Positions 1 through 7,710 of a stretch of 12,211 nt of DNA are shown here, one piece after another. The DNA is taken from positions 1-12,211 of the forward strand of contig JADZCL010000238.1 of assembly GCA_020851615.1 (NCBI GenBank). The letters are read 5' to 3'. The stretch is from Rubrivivax sp. (lineage in GTDB: Bacteria; Pseudomonadota; Gammaproteobacteria; Burkholderiales; Burkholderiaceae_C). Position 1 is the first letter of the stretch. Each line of letters starts with the position of its first letter. Both the position numbers and the translations under genes were made by a program. The notes under the pieces were generated by a model. The model worked only from the letters and a program-made list of their open reading frames with translations, had not been told where the DNA came from and searched no databases.

Positions 1-408
1 CCCCTGTCGATCGACATCCTGCACCGCATTCACGTCGACACGGCGCCGCAGCATCTGGGCCTCGAGTTCGTCGAGGTCGGTGACGACTTCATCCGCGCCC
101 GCCTGCCGGTCGACGCGCGCACCCGCCAGCCGCTGGGCATCCTGCATGGCGGGGTGTCGGTCGTGCTGGCCGAGACGCTGGGCTCCTGCGGGGCCGCGTT
201 CAGCGTGGCCGAGGGCCGCTACGTCGTCGGCCTGGACATCAACGCCAACCACCTGCGGGCGGCGAAGGCGGGCTGGGTGCACGGCATCACGCGTCCGATC
301 CATCGCGGCCGCAGCACGCATGTCTGGCAAATCGAGATCAGCGACGACGAGGGTCGCCCGGTCTGCATCTCGCGCCTGACGCTGGCAGTCCTCGAGGGCC
401 ACCCCTGA
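1..408 (+). CDS. Hotdog-fold acyl-CoA thioesterase, YdiI/MenI (PaaI) type, 5'-truncated
   Basis: The reading frame is open from base 1 and ends at TGA 406-408; 135 residues are visible. E. coli YdiI is about 136 residues, so little more than the start is probably missing. The catalytic-loop motif LHGG lies at visible residues 48-51, followed by the acidic residue of AETLGS (Glu58), the usual catalytic glutamate of this branch. VVGLDINANHLR and VWQIEI closely resemble the corresponding stretches of E. coli YdiI/MenI, as remembered. Enzymes of this family hydrolyse acyl-CoA thioesters such as 1,4-dihydroxy-2-naphthoyl-CoA or aromatic and fatty acyl-CoAs in the cytoplasm. The substrate cannot be told from sequence, and no quinone or phenylacetate genes are visible here. 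It is separated by 108 bases from the formate dehydrogenase operon and is probably unrelated to it. Confidence 0.88.
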   Translation, partial: PLSIDILHRIHVDTAPQHLGLEFVEVGDDFIRARLPVDARTRQPLGILHGGVSVVLAETLGSCGAAFSVAEGRYVVGLDINANHLRAAKAGWVHGITRPIHRGRSTHVWQIEISDDEGRPVCISRLTLAVLEGHP

Positions 409-516
409 TGCCGCCGTCGTGAACAGCAGGACGGCACACGCAGGGCGGGTGCCCGGCGCGGTCAGGCTGCCGGTGGCGGGGGCTTTGCGCTTCGCCCTAC
501 CATCGTGGCGCCCTGA

Positions 517-2256
517 TTGCCGTCCCGCCCCACCGTGAGCGCAAACCCCATCCCCATCGTTCCGATCGATCCGCAGACGCCTTCACAAGAGCGGCGCAGG
601 CAGGCCCCCAAGGGGCGGCGCGTCGACCCGCTGCGGCGCGCGGAGGTGCGCACGCTGCTGGGCAACCAGCCGCTGCAGCGCGATCGCCTGATCGAATACC
701 TGCACACGCTCAACGACCACTTCGGGCAATTGGGCACGCCGCATCTGGCAGCCCTGGCCGAGTTGCTGCGCCTGGCGCAAAGCGAGGTCTACGAGGTCGC
801 GAGCTTCTATCACCACTTCGATGTCGTGCACGAGGACGGCGGAGGGCGCGTGCCGGCGCCGCCGACGCTGACGGTGCGCGTCTGTGAAGGCGTGGCCTGC
901 GAGATGGCCGGTGCGCGCGCGCTGCTGGCGCGGCTGCCCGACGTGCTGGGCCGCAGCGTGCGGGTGCTTGCTGCGCCTTGTGTGGGCCGCTGCGAGTGCG
1001 CACCGGTGGCCGTGGTGCACCAGCATCCGGTACGCCATGCAACGCCTGCGGCCGTGCAGGCGGCGGTCGAGCAGGGTTGCACCCGCTGCGAGCCCGAGCC
1101 GTATGCGGATCTGGCGGCCTATCGGGCCGCAGGCGGCTATGCGCTGCTGCGCGCGTGCCACGCGGGGCAGCGCAGCGCCGAGGAGTTGATCGGCCTGCTT
1201 GAATCGGCCTCGTTGCGCGGCCTGGGCGGGGCGGGCTTTCCGGCCGGGCGCAAGTGGCGCAGCGTGCGTGCGCAGCCGGCGCCGCGGCTGCTGGCGGTCA
1301 ACATCGACGAGGGCGAGCCGGGCACCTTCAAGGATCGCTGGTACCTCGAGCGCGATCCGCACCGCTTCCTCGAGGGCATGCTGGTGGCGGCCTTCGCGGT
1401 GCAGGCGCAGGCCATCTACATCTACCTGCGGGATGAGTACCACGGCTGCCGCAGCCTGCTGCAGCGCGAGCTGGCGGCACTGGCTGCTGCGCCGCCAGTG
1501 GCTGGCCTGCCGCCCATCGAGCTGCGGCGGGGCGCTGGGGCCTACATCTGCGGCGAGGAGTCGGCGATGATCGAATCGATCGAGGGCAAGCGCGGGATGC
1601 CGCGCCTGCGCCCGCCGGTCGTTGCGCAGGTCGGCCTGTTCGGGCGCCCGACGCTGCAGCACAACTTCGAGACCCTATACTGGGTGCGCGACATCGTCGA
1701 ACACGGCCCGGCGTGGTGGGCGGCGCAGGGTCGCCATGGGCGCCAGGGGCTGCGCAGCTTCTCGGTCAGCGGCCGCGTGTGCGCACCGGGCGTGAAGCTG
1801 GCGCCTGCGGGGATCACGCTGCGTGAACTGGTCGACGAGCACTGCGGCGGCATGCTGCCCGGGCACACGCTGAAGGCCTACCTGCCCGGCGGTGCCTCGG
1901 GCGGCATCCTGCCGGCGCGGCTGGCCGACCTGCCGCTGGACTTCGACACCCTGCAGGCGCACGGCTGCTTCATCGGCAGTGCCGGCATCGTCGTGCTGTC
2001 GCAGGCGGATTCGATCGTCGACGTGGCGCGCAACCTGATGCACTTCTTCGAGCACGAGAGCTGCGGCCAATGCACGCCCTGCCGCAACGGCACCGCCAAG
2101 GCCAGTCTGCTGATGCAGCAGCCGGTGTGGAACCGCGCGCTGCTGGGCGAGCTGGGTCAGGTGATGCGTGACGCGTCGATCTGTGGCCTGGGGCAGGCCG
2201 CGCCCAACCCGGTCGATTCGCTGTTGCGCTACTTCCCCGACGAGGTGCCGGCGTGA
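517..2256 (+). CDS. fdh1B: NAD+-dependent formate dehydrogenase beta subunit (NuoE-NuoF fusion, Fdh1B type)
   Basis: This is the diaphorase subunit: it takes electrons from the alpha subunit and reduces NAD+ at FMN. Numbered from TTG 517 (579 aa), residues about 40-185 are a NuoE-like thioredoxin-fold domain with [2Fe-2S] ligands Cys123, Cys128, Cys155 and Cys159 (Cx4C...Cx3C). Residues about 195-579 are NuoF-like: the GLGGAGFPAG glycine loop (235-244), the NIDEGEPGTFKDR FMN/NAD segment (262-274), GAGAYICGEES (339-349), and a [4Fe-4S] site with Cys516, Cys519, Cys522 and Cys556. A basic PKGRRVDP stretch near residue 31 also resembles Methylorubrum Fdh1B. The start is uncertain. TTG 517 and GTG 535 are both in frame and neither has a clear ribosome binding site; GTG 535 gives 573 aa, close to the roughly 570 aa of Fdh1B. 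Its end overlaps the alpha gene by 4 bases (GTGA). No separate NuoE-like FdsG or small FdsD gene is present. A TACCAT at 498-503 might be a -10 box but has no matching -35. Confidence 0.93.
   Translation: MPSRPTVSANPIPIVPIDPQTPSQERRRQAPKGRRVDPLRRAEVRTLLGNQPLQRDRLIEYLHTLNDHFGQLGTPHLAALAELLRLAQSEVYEVASFYHHFDVVHEDGGGRVPAPPTLTVRVCEGVACEMAGARALLARLPDVLGRSVRVLAAPCVGRCECAPVAVVHQHPVRHATPAAVQAAVEQGCTRCEPEPYADLAAYRAAGGYALLRACHAGQRSAEELIGLLESASLRGLGGAGFPAGRKWRSVRAQPAPRLLAVNIDEGEPGTFKDRWYLERDPHRFLEGMLVAAFAVQAQAIYIYLRDEYHGCRSLLQRELAALAAAPPVAGLPPIELRRGAGAYICGEESAMIESIEGKRGMPRLRPPVVAQVGLFGRPTLQHNFETLYWVRDIVEHGPAWWAAQGRHGRQGLRSFSVSGRVCAPGVKLAPAGITLRELVDEHCGGMLPGHTLKAYLPGGASGGILPARLADLPLDFDTLQAHGCFIGSAGIVVLSQADSIVDVARNLMHFFEHESCGQCTPCRNGTAKASLLMQQPVWNRALLGELGQVMRDASICGLGQAAPNPVDSLLRYFPDEVPA
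2242..2256 (+). promoter_or_regulatory. Ribosome binding site and GTGA start/stop overlap for the alpha subunit
   Basis: GAGGT at 2242-2246 lies 6 bases before GTG 2253, and the beta subunit stop TGA is 2254-2256. The overlap and good spacing fix the GTG start and suggest translational coupling, which suits subunits needed in 1:1 ratio. Confidence 0.75.
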
Positions 2257-5069
2257 GCGCGCCCCTCACCATCGAGCTCGATGGCCGCACGGTTCAGGCC
2301 GAGCCAGGGCAGACGCTGTTCGAGCTTGCGCAGCGCGAAGGCATCGCCATCCCCAACCTGTGCCTGGGCGAGGGCCTGCGCCCGGTGGGCAACTGCCGCG
2401 CCTGCGTGGTCGAGGTCGAGGGCGAGCGCACGCTGGCGGCCGCCTGCTGCCGGCAGGTGCAGCCGGGCATGGTCGTGCACACACAGAGCGAACGGGCCCG
2501 CGCCAGCCAGCGCCTGGTGATCGAGCTGCTGCAGGCCGACCTGCCGGCGCGTGCGCTGCGCACGGGCGATGAGGTGCAGCACTGGGCGCACGAGCTGGCC
2601 GTTGGCCCCTCACGCTTTCCGGCACGGCCGGTGCTGCCGGCTGATCGCTCGCATCCGGCGATCACGGTCCGGCTCGAGGCCTGCATCCAGTGCACGCGCT
2701 GCCTGCGTGCCTGCCGCGAGGCGCAGGGCAACGACGTCATCGGCCTGGCCTTTCGGGGTGCGCACGAGCAGATCGTGTTCGACCAGGGCGATGCGATGGG
2801 GGCCTCGACCTGTGTCGGCTGCGGCGAATGCGTGCAGGCCTGCCCGACCGGGGCGCTTGCGCCAGCCGGCGATGTGGCTGCCGAGCGGCCCGAGCGAAGC
2901 GTCGATTCGGTCTGCCCCTACTGCGGCGTGGGCTGCCAGCTCACGTTCCACGTCAAGGGCGAGCGCATCCTGCACGTGCAGGGGCGTGATGGTCCGGCCA
3001 ACCGTGGGCGGCTGTGCGTCAAGGGCCGCTATGGCTTCGACTACGTGCATCACCCGCAACGACTGACCGTGCCGCTGATCCGCCGCACCGGCGTGGCCAA
3101 GGATCCGCAAGCACCGCTGGACCCGGCGGCGGATGTGCAACGCCTGTTCCGTGAAGCGAGCTGGGACGAGGCGCTGGCACTGGCCGGCCGCACGCTGGCG
3201 CGTCTGCGCGACGTGCATGGACCACGGGCGCTGGCGGGCTTTGGCTCGGCCAAGGGCAGCAACGAGGAGGCCTACCTCTTCCAGAAGCTCGTGCGGGTGG
3301 GCTTTGGCAGCAACAACGTCGACCACTGCACGCGGCTGTGTCACGCCTCCAGCGTGGCGGCGCTGCTGGAGGGCATCGGATCGGGTGCGGTCAGCAACCC
3401 GGTGCGCGACGTGCTGCAGGCCGAGGTGGTGATCGTCATCGGCTCCAACCCGACCGTGAACCACCCGGTGGCCGCCACGTGGATCAAGAACGCGGTGCGC
3501 CAGGGCACGCAGCTGGTGTTGATGGACCCGCGCCGCGGTGAACTCGCGCGCCATGCCACGCATGTGCTGCAGTTCCGCCCGGGCACCGACGTGGCGCTGC
3601 TGAACTCGCTCCTGCACGTCATCGTCGACGAAGGACTGGTCGATGCGCGCTTCATCGCCGAGCGTACCGAGGGCTACGAGGCGCTGGCCGAGAACGTCCG
3701 GGCCTTCTCGCCCGAGCGCATGCAGGCGGTGAGCGGCATCGCGCCCGAGCAGGTGCGCGCGGTGGCCCGGCTGTACGCCAAGAGCCGCGCTTCCATGATC
3801 CTCTGGGGCATGGGCGTGAGCCAGCATGCACACGGCACCGACAACGCGCGCTGCCTGATCGCGCTGGCACTGGCCACCGGCCAGATCGGCCGCCCCGGCA
3901 CCGGCCTGCACCCCTTGCGCGGCCAGAACAACGTGCAGGGGGCGTCCGACGCCGGGCTGATCCCGATGATGTTCCCCGACTACCAGCGCGTGGGCGATGC
4001 CGCAGCGCGCGCGCGCGTGGCCACCGCGTGGGGCGTGCCGCTTGCGCAACTGGACGCCGAGCCGGGGCTGACAGTCGTCGAAGTGATGGATGCGATCCGC
4101 GCCGGGCACGTCAAGGGCATGCTCGTGATGGGCGAGAACCCGGCCATGAGTGACCCCGATGCGCAGCATGCGCGGCAGGCCCTGGCCGCACTCGACATGC
4201 TGGTCGTGCAGGACATCTTCCTGACCGAGACCGCGGCCCTGGCCGACGTGGTGCTGCCGGCCTCGGCCTTTGCCGAGAAGACGGGCAGCTTCACCAACAC
4301 CGATCGCACCGTGCAGCTGGGGCGGCAGGCGCTGCCGCTGCCCGGGCAGGCGCGGCAGGACTTGTGGATCCTCACTGCATTGGCGGCGCAGCTCGGCCTG
4401 GACTGGTCGGGCTACGGGGCGCTGCCAGGCGACTGCCGTGCAGCGGTGGTGCGTGTCTGGGACGAGATGCGGCAGGTGATGCCAAGCATCGCGGCGATCC
4501 CGTGGGCGCGTCTTGCGCGCGATGGTGCGGTCACCTACCCCTGCGCCGGCGACGACGACCCGGGGCAGGCGGTGGTCTTCACGACGAGCTTCCCGCAGCC
4601 CGGCGGGCGCGGCCGGTTCGTTCCAGCCGCGATCGTGCCGCCGCACGAGCAGCCCGATGCCGACTACCCGCTGGTGCTGATCACCGGGCGTCAGCTCGAG
4701 CACTGGCATACCGGCAGCATGACGCGGCGCGCTGGCGTGCTCGATGCCATTGAACCCGACCCGGTTGCCTGGCTGCACCCGAGCGAGCTGCAACGCCTTG
4801 GTGTGCCCGCCGGTGGCGTGCTGACTCTGGCCTCGCGGCGCGGGCAGGTCAGCCTCTACGCGCGGGCCGACGAGGGCACGCCGCCAGGCGTGGCATTTGT
4901 CGCCTTCTGCTGGTACGAGGCGGCAGTCAACAAGCTGACCAATCCGGTGCTCGATCCGGTGGGCAAGATACCCGAGTTGAAGTACTGTGCGGTCAAGGCC
5001 AGCGCGGGCGGCACGGTGCCGCCCCGTGGCAGTTTCGGCCGCGGCCAGATGCTCGCGCCACAGGTCTGA
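2253..5069 (+). CDS. fdh1A: NAD+-dependent formate dehydrogenase alpha (catalytic) subunit, Mo/W-bis-MGD, Fdh1A/FdsA type
   Basis: Catalyses formate to CO2 at a bis-molybdopterin guanine dinucleotide cofactor in the cytoplasm. Domain order in 938 aa: a plant-type [2Fe-2S] domain (1-75; Cys37, Cys48, Cys51 and Cys65 or Cys66); two ferredoxin-like [4Fe-4S] sites (Cys144/147/150/154 and Cys187/190/193/197); the molybdopterin oxidoreductase Fe-S segment (Cys221/224/228/255, with Lys257 in CVKGR); the catalytic core; and a C-terminal dinucleotide-binding domain (about 800-915, starting near [15 protein letters not shown]). The metal ligand and proton-shuttle pair is Cys363-His364 in CTRLCHASS. The codon at 3339-3341 is TGT, so this is a cysteine and not a selenocysteine enzyme. 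Arg556 in RGQNNVQG is the expected active-site arginine. The His-Cys3 [4Fe-4S] motif that NuoG and FdsA carry between the [2Fe-2S] and ferredoxin domains is not seen between residues 67 and 143. Whether tungsten or molybdenum is used cannot be read from sequence. Confidence 0.95.
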   Translation: MSAPLTIELDGRTVQAEPGQTLFELAQREGIAIPNLCLGEGLRPVGNCRACVVEVEGERTLAAACCRQVQPGMVVHTQSERARASQRLVIELLQADLPARALRTGDEVQHWAHELAVGPSRFPARPVLPADRSHPAITVRLEACIQCTRCLRACREAQGNDVIGLAFRGAHEQIVFDQGDAMGASTCVGCGECVQACPTGALAPAGDVAAERPERSVDSVCPYCGVGCQLTFHVKGERILHVQGRDGPANRGRLCVKGRYGFDYVHHPQRLTVPLIRRTGVAKDPQAPLDPAADVQRLFREASWDEALALAGRTLARLRDVHGPRALAGFGSAKGSNEEAYLFQKLVRVGFGSNNVDHCTRLCHASSVAALLEGIGSGAVSNPVRDVLQAEVVIVIGSNPTVNHPVAATWIKNAVRQGTQLVLMDPRRGELARHATHVLQFRPGTDVALLNSLLHVIVDEGLVDARFIAERTEGYEALAENVRAFSPERMQAVSGIAPEQVRAVARLYAKSRASMILWGMGVSQHAHGTDNARCLIALALATGQIGRPGTGLHPLRGQNNVQGASDAGLIPMMFPDYQRVGDAAARARVATAWGVPLAQLDAEPGLTVVEVMDAIRAGHVKGMLVMGENPAMSDPDAQHARQALAALDMLVVQDIFLTETAALADVVLPASAFAEKTGSFTNTDRTVQLGRQALPLPGQARQDLWILTALAAQLGLDWSGYGALPGDCRAAVVRVWDEMRQVMPSIAAIPWARLARDGAVTYPCAGDDDPGQAVVFTTSFPQPGGRGRFVPAAIVPPHEQPDADYPLVLITGRQLEHWHTGSMTRRAGVLDAIEPDPVAWLHPSELQRLGVPAGGVLTLASRRGQVSLYARADEGTPPGVAFVAFCWYEAAVNKLTNPVLDPVGKIPELKYCAVKASAGGTVPPRGSFGRGQMLAPQV

Positions 5070-5117
5070 GACCGGCGTGCGGCAGCGGCAAACGGCGCAG
5101 GCCCACGCAGATCACGA

Positions 5118-5137
5118 CGAAGCACAACGAAGCACAA
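5118..5137 (+). repeat. Perfect 10-bp tandem duplication just upstream of the threonine aldolase
   Basis: CGAAGCACAA occurs at 5118-5127 and again at 5128-5137, ending 4 bases before ATG 5142. It occupies the place where a ribosome binding site should be, and no GGAGG-like sequence is seen there. It could be a replication-slippage duplication or part of the leader; no known operator is recognised. Confidence 0.6.
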
Positions 5138-5141
5138 CATC

Positions 5142-6182
5142 ATGAACGACACCCCGATCGACTTGCGCTCGGACACCGTGACCCGCCCCACCGACGCCAT
5201 GCGCGCGGTGATGGCCGCGGCCCCGGTCGGCGACGACCAGTACGGTGAGGACCCGAGCACCAACCGCCTGCAGACGCGTGTGGCCGAGCTGCTGGGCAAG
5301 GAGGCCGCGCTGTGGCTGCCCAGCGGCACGATGGGCAACCAGGTCGCGCTGAAGGTGCTCACGCGCCCGGGCGACGAAGTCGTGGCCGCGCGCGAGAGCC
5401 ACGCTGCCTGGCACGAGGTCGGCGGCGCGGCGGCCAACGCCGGCGTGCAGATCGTCGAGATCGGGCAGGGTGGGGTGTTCGACGTGCACGAGCTGGCCGC
5501 AGCGATCAAGCCCGCAGGGCTGCCCGTGTTCCCGCAGACGACGCTGCTCGAGATCGAGAACACGCACAACCGTGCCGGTGGCGTCGTCGTGCCTCAGCCG
5601 CTCGTCGACGACTTGTGCGAGACCGCCAGGGCGCATGGCCTGGCCTGCTTCCTCGATGGCGCGCGCCTGTGGAATGCGCACGTCGCCAGCGGCGTCGCCC
5701 TGGCCGACATGGCGCGACCCTTCGACCTCGTCTCGGTGGCGTTCAGCAAGGGCCTGGGCGCACCCGGGGGCTCGCTGCTGGCCGGGCGCAAGGACTTGAT
5801 TGCCAGTGCCGACCGCCACCGGCGCCGCCTGGGCGGGGCCATGCGCCAGAACGGCATCTTCGCCGCGGCGGCGCTGCACGCGCTCGATCATCACCTGACG
5901 CGGCTGGCTGAGGACCACACCCACGCGCACCTGCTGGCCAGGCGGCTGTGCGCGGCCACGGCGGTCGAGCTCGACCTGGCCAGCGTGCAGACCAACATCG
6001 TCATCTTCCGCCTGCCGCCGCATCTGCCCGACGCGACCACGGTGGTTGCGCGGGCCCGCGCGCAGCAGGTGCTGCTGAGTGCCTTCGGCCCGCGCACCGT
6101 GCGTGCGGTGACGCACCTGGACGTGAGCCGCGCGCAGTGCGAGCACGCGGCGCAGGTGCTGGTTGCGCTGCTGGCCGGCTGA
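5142..6182 (+). CDS. ltaE: Low-specificity L-threonine aldolase (PLP-dependent)
   Basis: Cleaves L-threonine or L-allo-threonine to glycine and acetaldehyde, a cytoplasmic PLP reaction of the aspartate aminotransferase fold (beta-eliminating lyase family). Length (346 aa) is typical. Family signatures run in order: [11 protein letters not shown] (7-17); SGTMGNQ (61-67); His87 in the ESH segment, probably the cofactor-stacking histidine; EIENTHNR (137-144); LDGARLWNA (171-179), whose Asp172 should pair with the pyridine nitrogen; and SKGLGAPGG (202-210), where Lys203 is the Schiff-base lysine. All expected active-site residues are present. The gene starts 72 bases after the formate dehydrogenase alpha gene on the same strand with no evident terminator between, so read-through from that operon is possible. 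A metabolic link through glycine cleavage, C1 units and formate is conceivable but is inference only. The ribosome binding site is poor and overlaps a tandem repeat. Confidence 0.92.
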   Translation: MNDTPIDLRSDTVTRPTDAMRAVMAAAPVGDDQYGEDPSTNRLQTRVAELLGKEAALWLPSGTMGNQVALKVLTRPGDEVVAARESHAAWHEVGGAAANAGVQIVEIGQGGVFDVHELAAAIKPAGLPVFPQTTLLEIENTHNRAGGVVVPQPLVDDLCETARAHGLACFLDGARLWNAHVASGVALADMARPFDLVSVAFSKGLGAPGGSLLAGRKDLIASADRHRRRLGGAMRQNGIFAAAALHALDHHLTRLAEDHTHAHLLARRLCAATAVELDLASVQTNIVIFRLPPHLPDATTVVARARAQQVLLSAFGPRTVRAVTHLDVSRAQCEHAAQVLVALLAG

Positions 6183-6195
6183 GGCGCTCAGGCCG
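6176..6195. terminator. Stop-codon hairpin shared by convergent ltaE and aminotransferase genes
   Basis: CTGAG-GCG-CTCAG (6179-6191) forms a 5-bp stem with a 3-base loop. With one bulged G (6192) the stem extends by CGG/CCG to 8 pairs. On the + strand it is followed by TCTCTT. The stop codons of both genes (TGA 6180-6182, and the complement of TCA 6188-6190) lie in its arms, and the genes are only 5 bases apart. It may end transcription in both directions, but the weak T-tract makes this tentative. Confidence 0.35.
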
Positions 6196-7549
6196 TCTCT
6201 TGCAGCGTTTCCCCAAGCGCTGCGACGAGGCGGTCGATCTCGGCGGTCGTGCTGATGAAGGGCGGCGCGAGCTGGATGGTGTCGCCGCCATAGCGCACGT
6301 AGAAGCCCTTGCGGTACATCGCCATGCCGATCTCGTAGGGGCGCCGCGCGGGCTCGCCGGGCCGTGCGTCGATCGTGAAGCCCGCGGCCAGCCCGTAGTT
6401 GCGGATGTCGGTAATGTGCCGCGCGCCCTTGAGCCCGTGCACGGCGGCTTCGAAGTGCGGCGCCAGTTCGTGCACCCGTTGCACGGCGTTCTCGCGCGCC
6501 AGCAGTTTCATCGCGGTGATGCCCGCGGCGCAGGCCACCGGATGCGCCGAGTAGGTGTAGCCGTGCGGGAACTCGAGCATGTAGTCCGGCCCGCCCTGGT
6601 CCATGAAGAGATCGTGGATGTCCTGGCGCACGACCACGCCGCCCAGCGGCTGCACGCCGTTGGTGACCTGCTTGGCGAAGGTGAGGATGTCGGGCGTGAC
6701 GCCAAAGGCCTCGGCTCCGGTCCACGCAGCGGCACGGCCAAAGCCGGTGATGACCTCGTCGAAGATGAGCAGGATGTCGTGCTGCGTGCAGATCTCGCGC
6801 AGGCGCTGCAGGTAGCCAACGGGTGGGATCACGACCCCGGCCGAGCCGCTGAAAGGCTCGACGATCACGGCTGCGATGTTCGATGCGTCGTGCAACTGGA
6901 TCAGCGCCAGCAGTTCGTCGGCGAGTGCGGTGCCATGTGCGCCTGCGGCGGGTGGCATGCCGCGATGAAAGCTGCCCGCCGGTGGCTGGGTGTGCGGCAG
7001 GTGATCGGCCTCGATGCCCTGGCCGAAGGTCTTGCGGTTGGCCACCATGCCACCCACCGAGACGCCGCCGTAGTTGACGCCGTGGTAGCCCTTGGCACGC
7101 CCGACGAGTCGCGTCTTGCCCGCCTGTCCGCGCGCACGCCAATAGGCGCGGGCAATCTTCAGCGCGGTGTCGGCGGCCTCGGAGCCCGAGTCGGTGAAGA
7201 AGACGCGGTTCAAGCCGGCGGGCATGCGCTCGACGATCAGGTTGGCGAGCTCGAACGAGAGCGGGTGCCCGAACTGGAAGGCCGGTGAATAGTCCAGGGC
7301 CGCGGCCTGGCGGCCGATGGCCTCGGCGATCTCCGGGAGCCCGTGGCCCAGGCCCGAGCACCACAGGCCCGAGAGCCCGTCGAAGACGCGACGGCCATCG
7401 TGCGTGCTGTAGTAGGCGCCCTGGCCGCCAACGATCAGGCGCGGGCTGGCCTTGAACTCGCGGTTGCCGGTGAAGGGCATCCAGTGCGCGGCCAGCCACG
7501 CCGCGTCGGTGCGCGGCGGGCTCAGCAACCATTGCTCGTTGGCATTCAT
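6188..7549 (-). CDS. Omega-amino acid (beta-alanine):pyruvate aminotransferase, class III, PLP-dependent
   Basis: Transfers the terminal amino group of beta-alanine or another omega-amino acid to pyruvate, giving malonate semialdehyde and alanine; cytoplasmic and catabolic (BauA/AptA-like). From ATG 7549 the protein is 453 aa, normal for the family. HWMPFTGNREFKASPRL (22-38) is diagnostic of beta-alanine:pyruvate transaminases. Other marks are SGSEAADTAL (121-130), GYHG (154-157), LLIFDEVITGFGR (260-272) with Asp264 for the pyridine nitrogen, and FAKQVTNG (291-298) with Lys293 as the PLP lysine. Arg419 near the C-terminus is a candidate substrate-carboxylate binder. The frame stays open upstream to 7717, but GGAG seven bases before ATG 7549 fixes that start. 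One oddity is that the usual GFGRTG reads GFGRAA. The gene diverges from the GGDEF-EAL gene and converges on ltaE. Confidence 0.92.
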   Translation of the reverse strand: MNANEQWLLSPPRTDAAWLAAHWMPFTGNREFKASPRLIVGGQGAYYSTHDGRRVFDGLSGLWCSGLGHGLPEIAEAIGRQAAALDYSPAFQFGHPLSFELANLIVERMPAGLNRVFFTDSGSEAADTALKIARAYWRARGQAGKTRLVGRAKGYHGVNYGGVSVGGMVANRKTFGQGIEADHLPHTQPPAGSFHRGMPPAAGAHGTALADELLALIQLHDASNIAAVIVEPFSGSAGVVIPPVGYLQRLREICTQHDILLIFDEVITGFGRAAAWTGAEAFGVTPDILTFAKQVTNGVQPLGGVVVRQDIHDLFMDQGGPDYMLEFPHGYTYSAHPVACAAGITAMKLLARENAVQRVHELAPHFEAAVHGLKGARHITDIRNYGLAAGFTIDARPGEPARRPYEIGMAMYRKGFYVRYGGDTIQLAPPFISTTAEIDRLVAALGETLQETA

Positions 7550-7562
7550 GGTGGATCTCCGG
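7550..7562 (-). promoter_or_regulatory. Ribosome binding site deciding the aminotransferase start
   Basis: On the minus strand the sequence before the start reads GGAGATCCACCATG, placing GGAG 7 bases from ATG 7549. This favours the 453-aa product over the in-frame ATG at 7717, which would add 56 non-homologous residues. Confidence 0.7.
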
Positions 7563-7617
7563 GTTCGGGGCGCAGGCGAGTATGCGCGCATCCCGTGGGG
7601 CCGCGCCGCCCAAGCTT

Positions 7618-7651
7618 CAATGTTGCGCCATATTGCATCAGCCTGCGCAAT
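7618..7651. promoter_or_regulatory. Candidate operator with dyads between aminotransferase and GGDEF-EAL genes
   Basis: Two overlapping inverted repeats are visible. One is an imperfect 18-bp palindrome, CAATGTTGCGCCATATTG (7618-7635; 14 of 18 positions symmetrical). The other has perfect arms ATTGC-N10-GCAAT (7632-7651). On the minus strand a CATACT at 7584-7579 could be a -10 box for the aminotransferase; the second dyad would then centre near -68 from transcription start. That is where LysR-type regulators usually bind, though a GntR/MocR-type site is also possible. No regulator gene lies in the window. Confidence 0.35.
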
Positions 7652-7710
7652 GCAGTGCTGTTTCGTCGTCCGGCGCATCAGTTCGCACACACAATCCGCG
7701 CCGATGACAG

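Noticed and set aside
3339..3341. Possible selenocysteine at the formate dehydrogenase active site
   Set aside because: The codon is TGT (Cys), not TGA, and no interruption of the frame occurs.
2610..4793. Long minus-strand open frame opposite the formate dehydrogenase alpha gene
   Set aside because: It lacks recognisable motifs, has a low-complexity His/Arg/Gln-rich composition and lies wholly inside a strongly supported gene.
5112..7613. Long minus-strand open frame of 833 codons across ltaE and the aminotransferase
   Set aside because: It is a shadow frame of GC-rich coding DNA: the product is arginine, alanine and proline rich without family motifs, while the overlapping frames encode clear enzymes.
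7700..7707. GCCGATGA before the GGDEF-EAL gene as a sigma-28 -10 element
   Set aside because: No TAAA- or TCAA-like element sits 15 bases upstream (GTTC is found), so it is a chance match.
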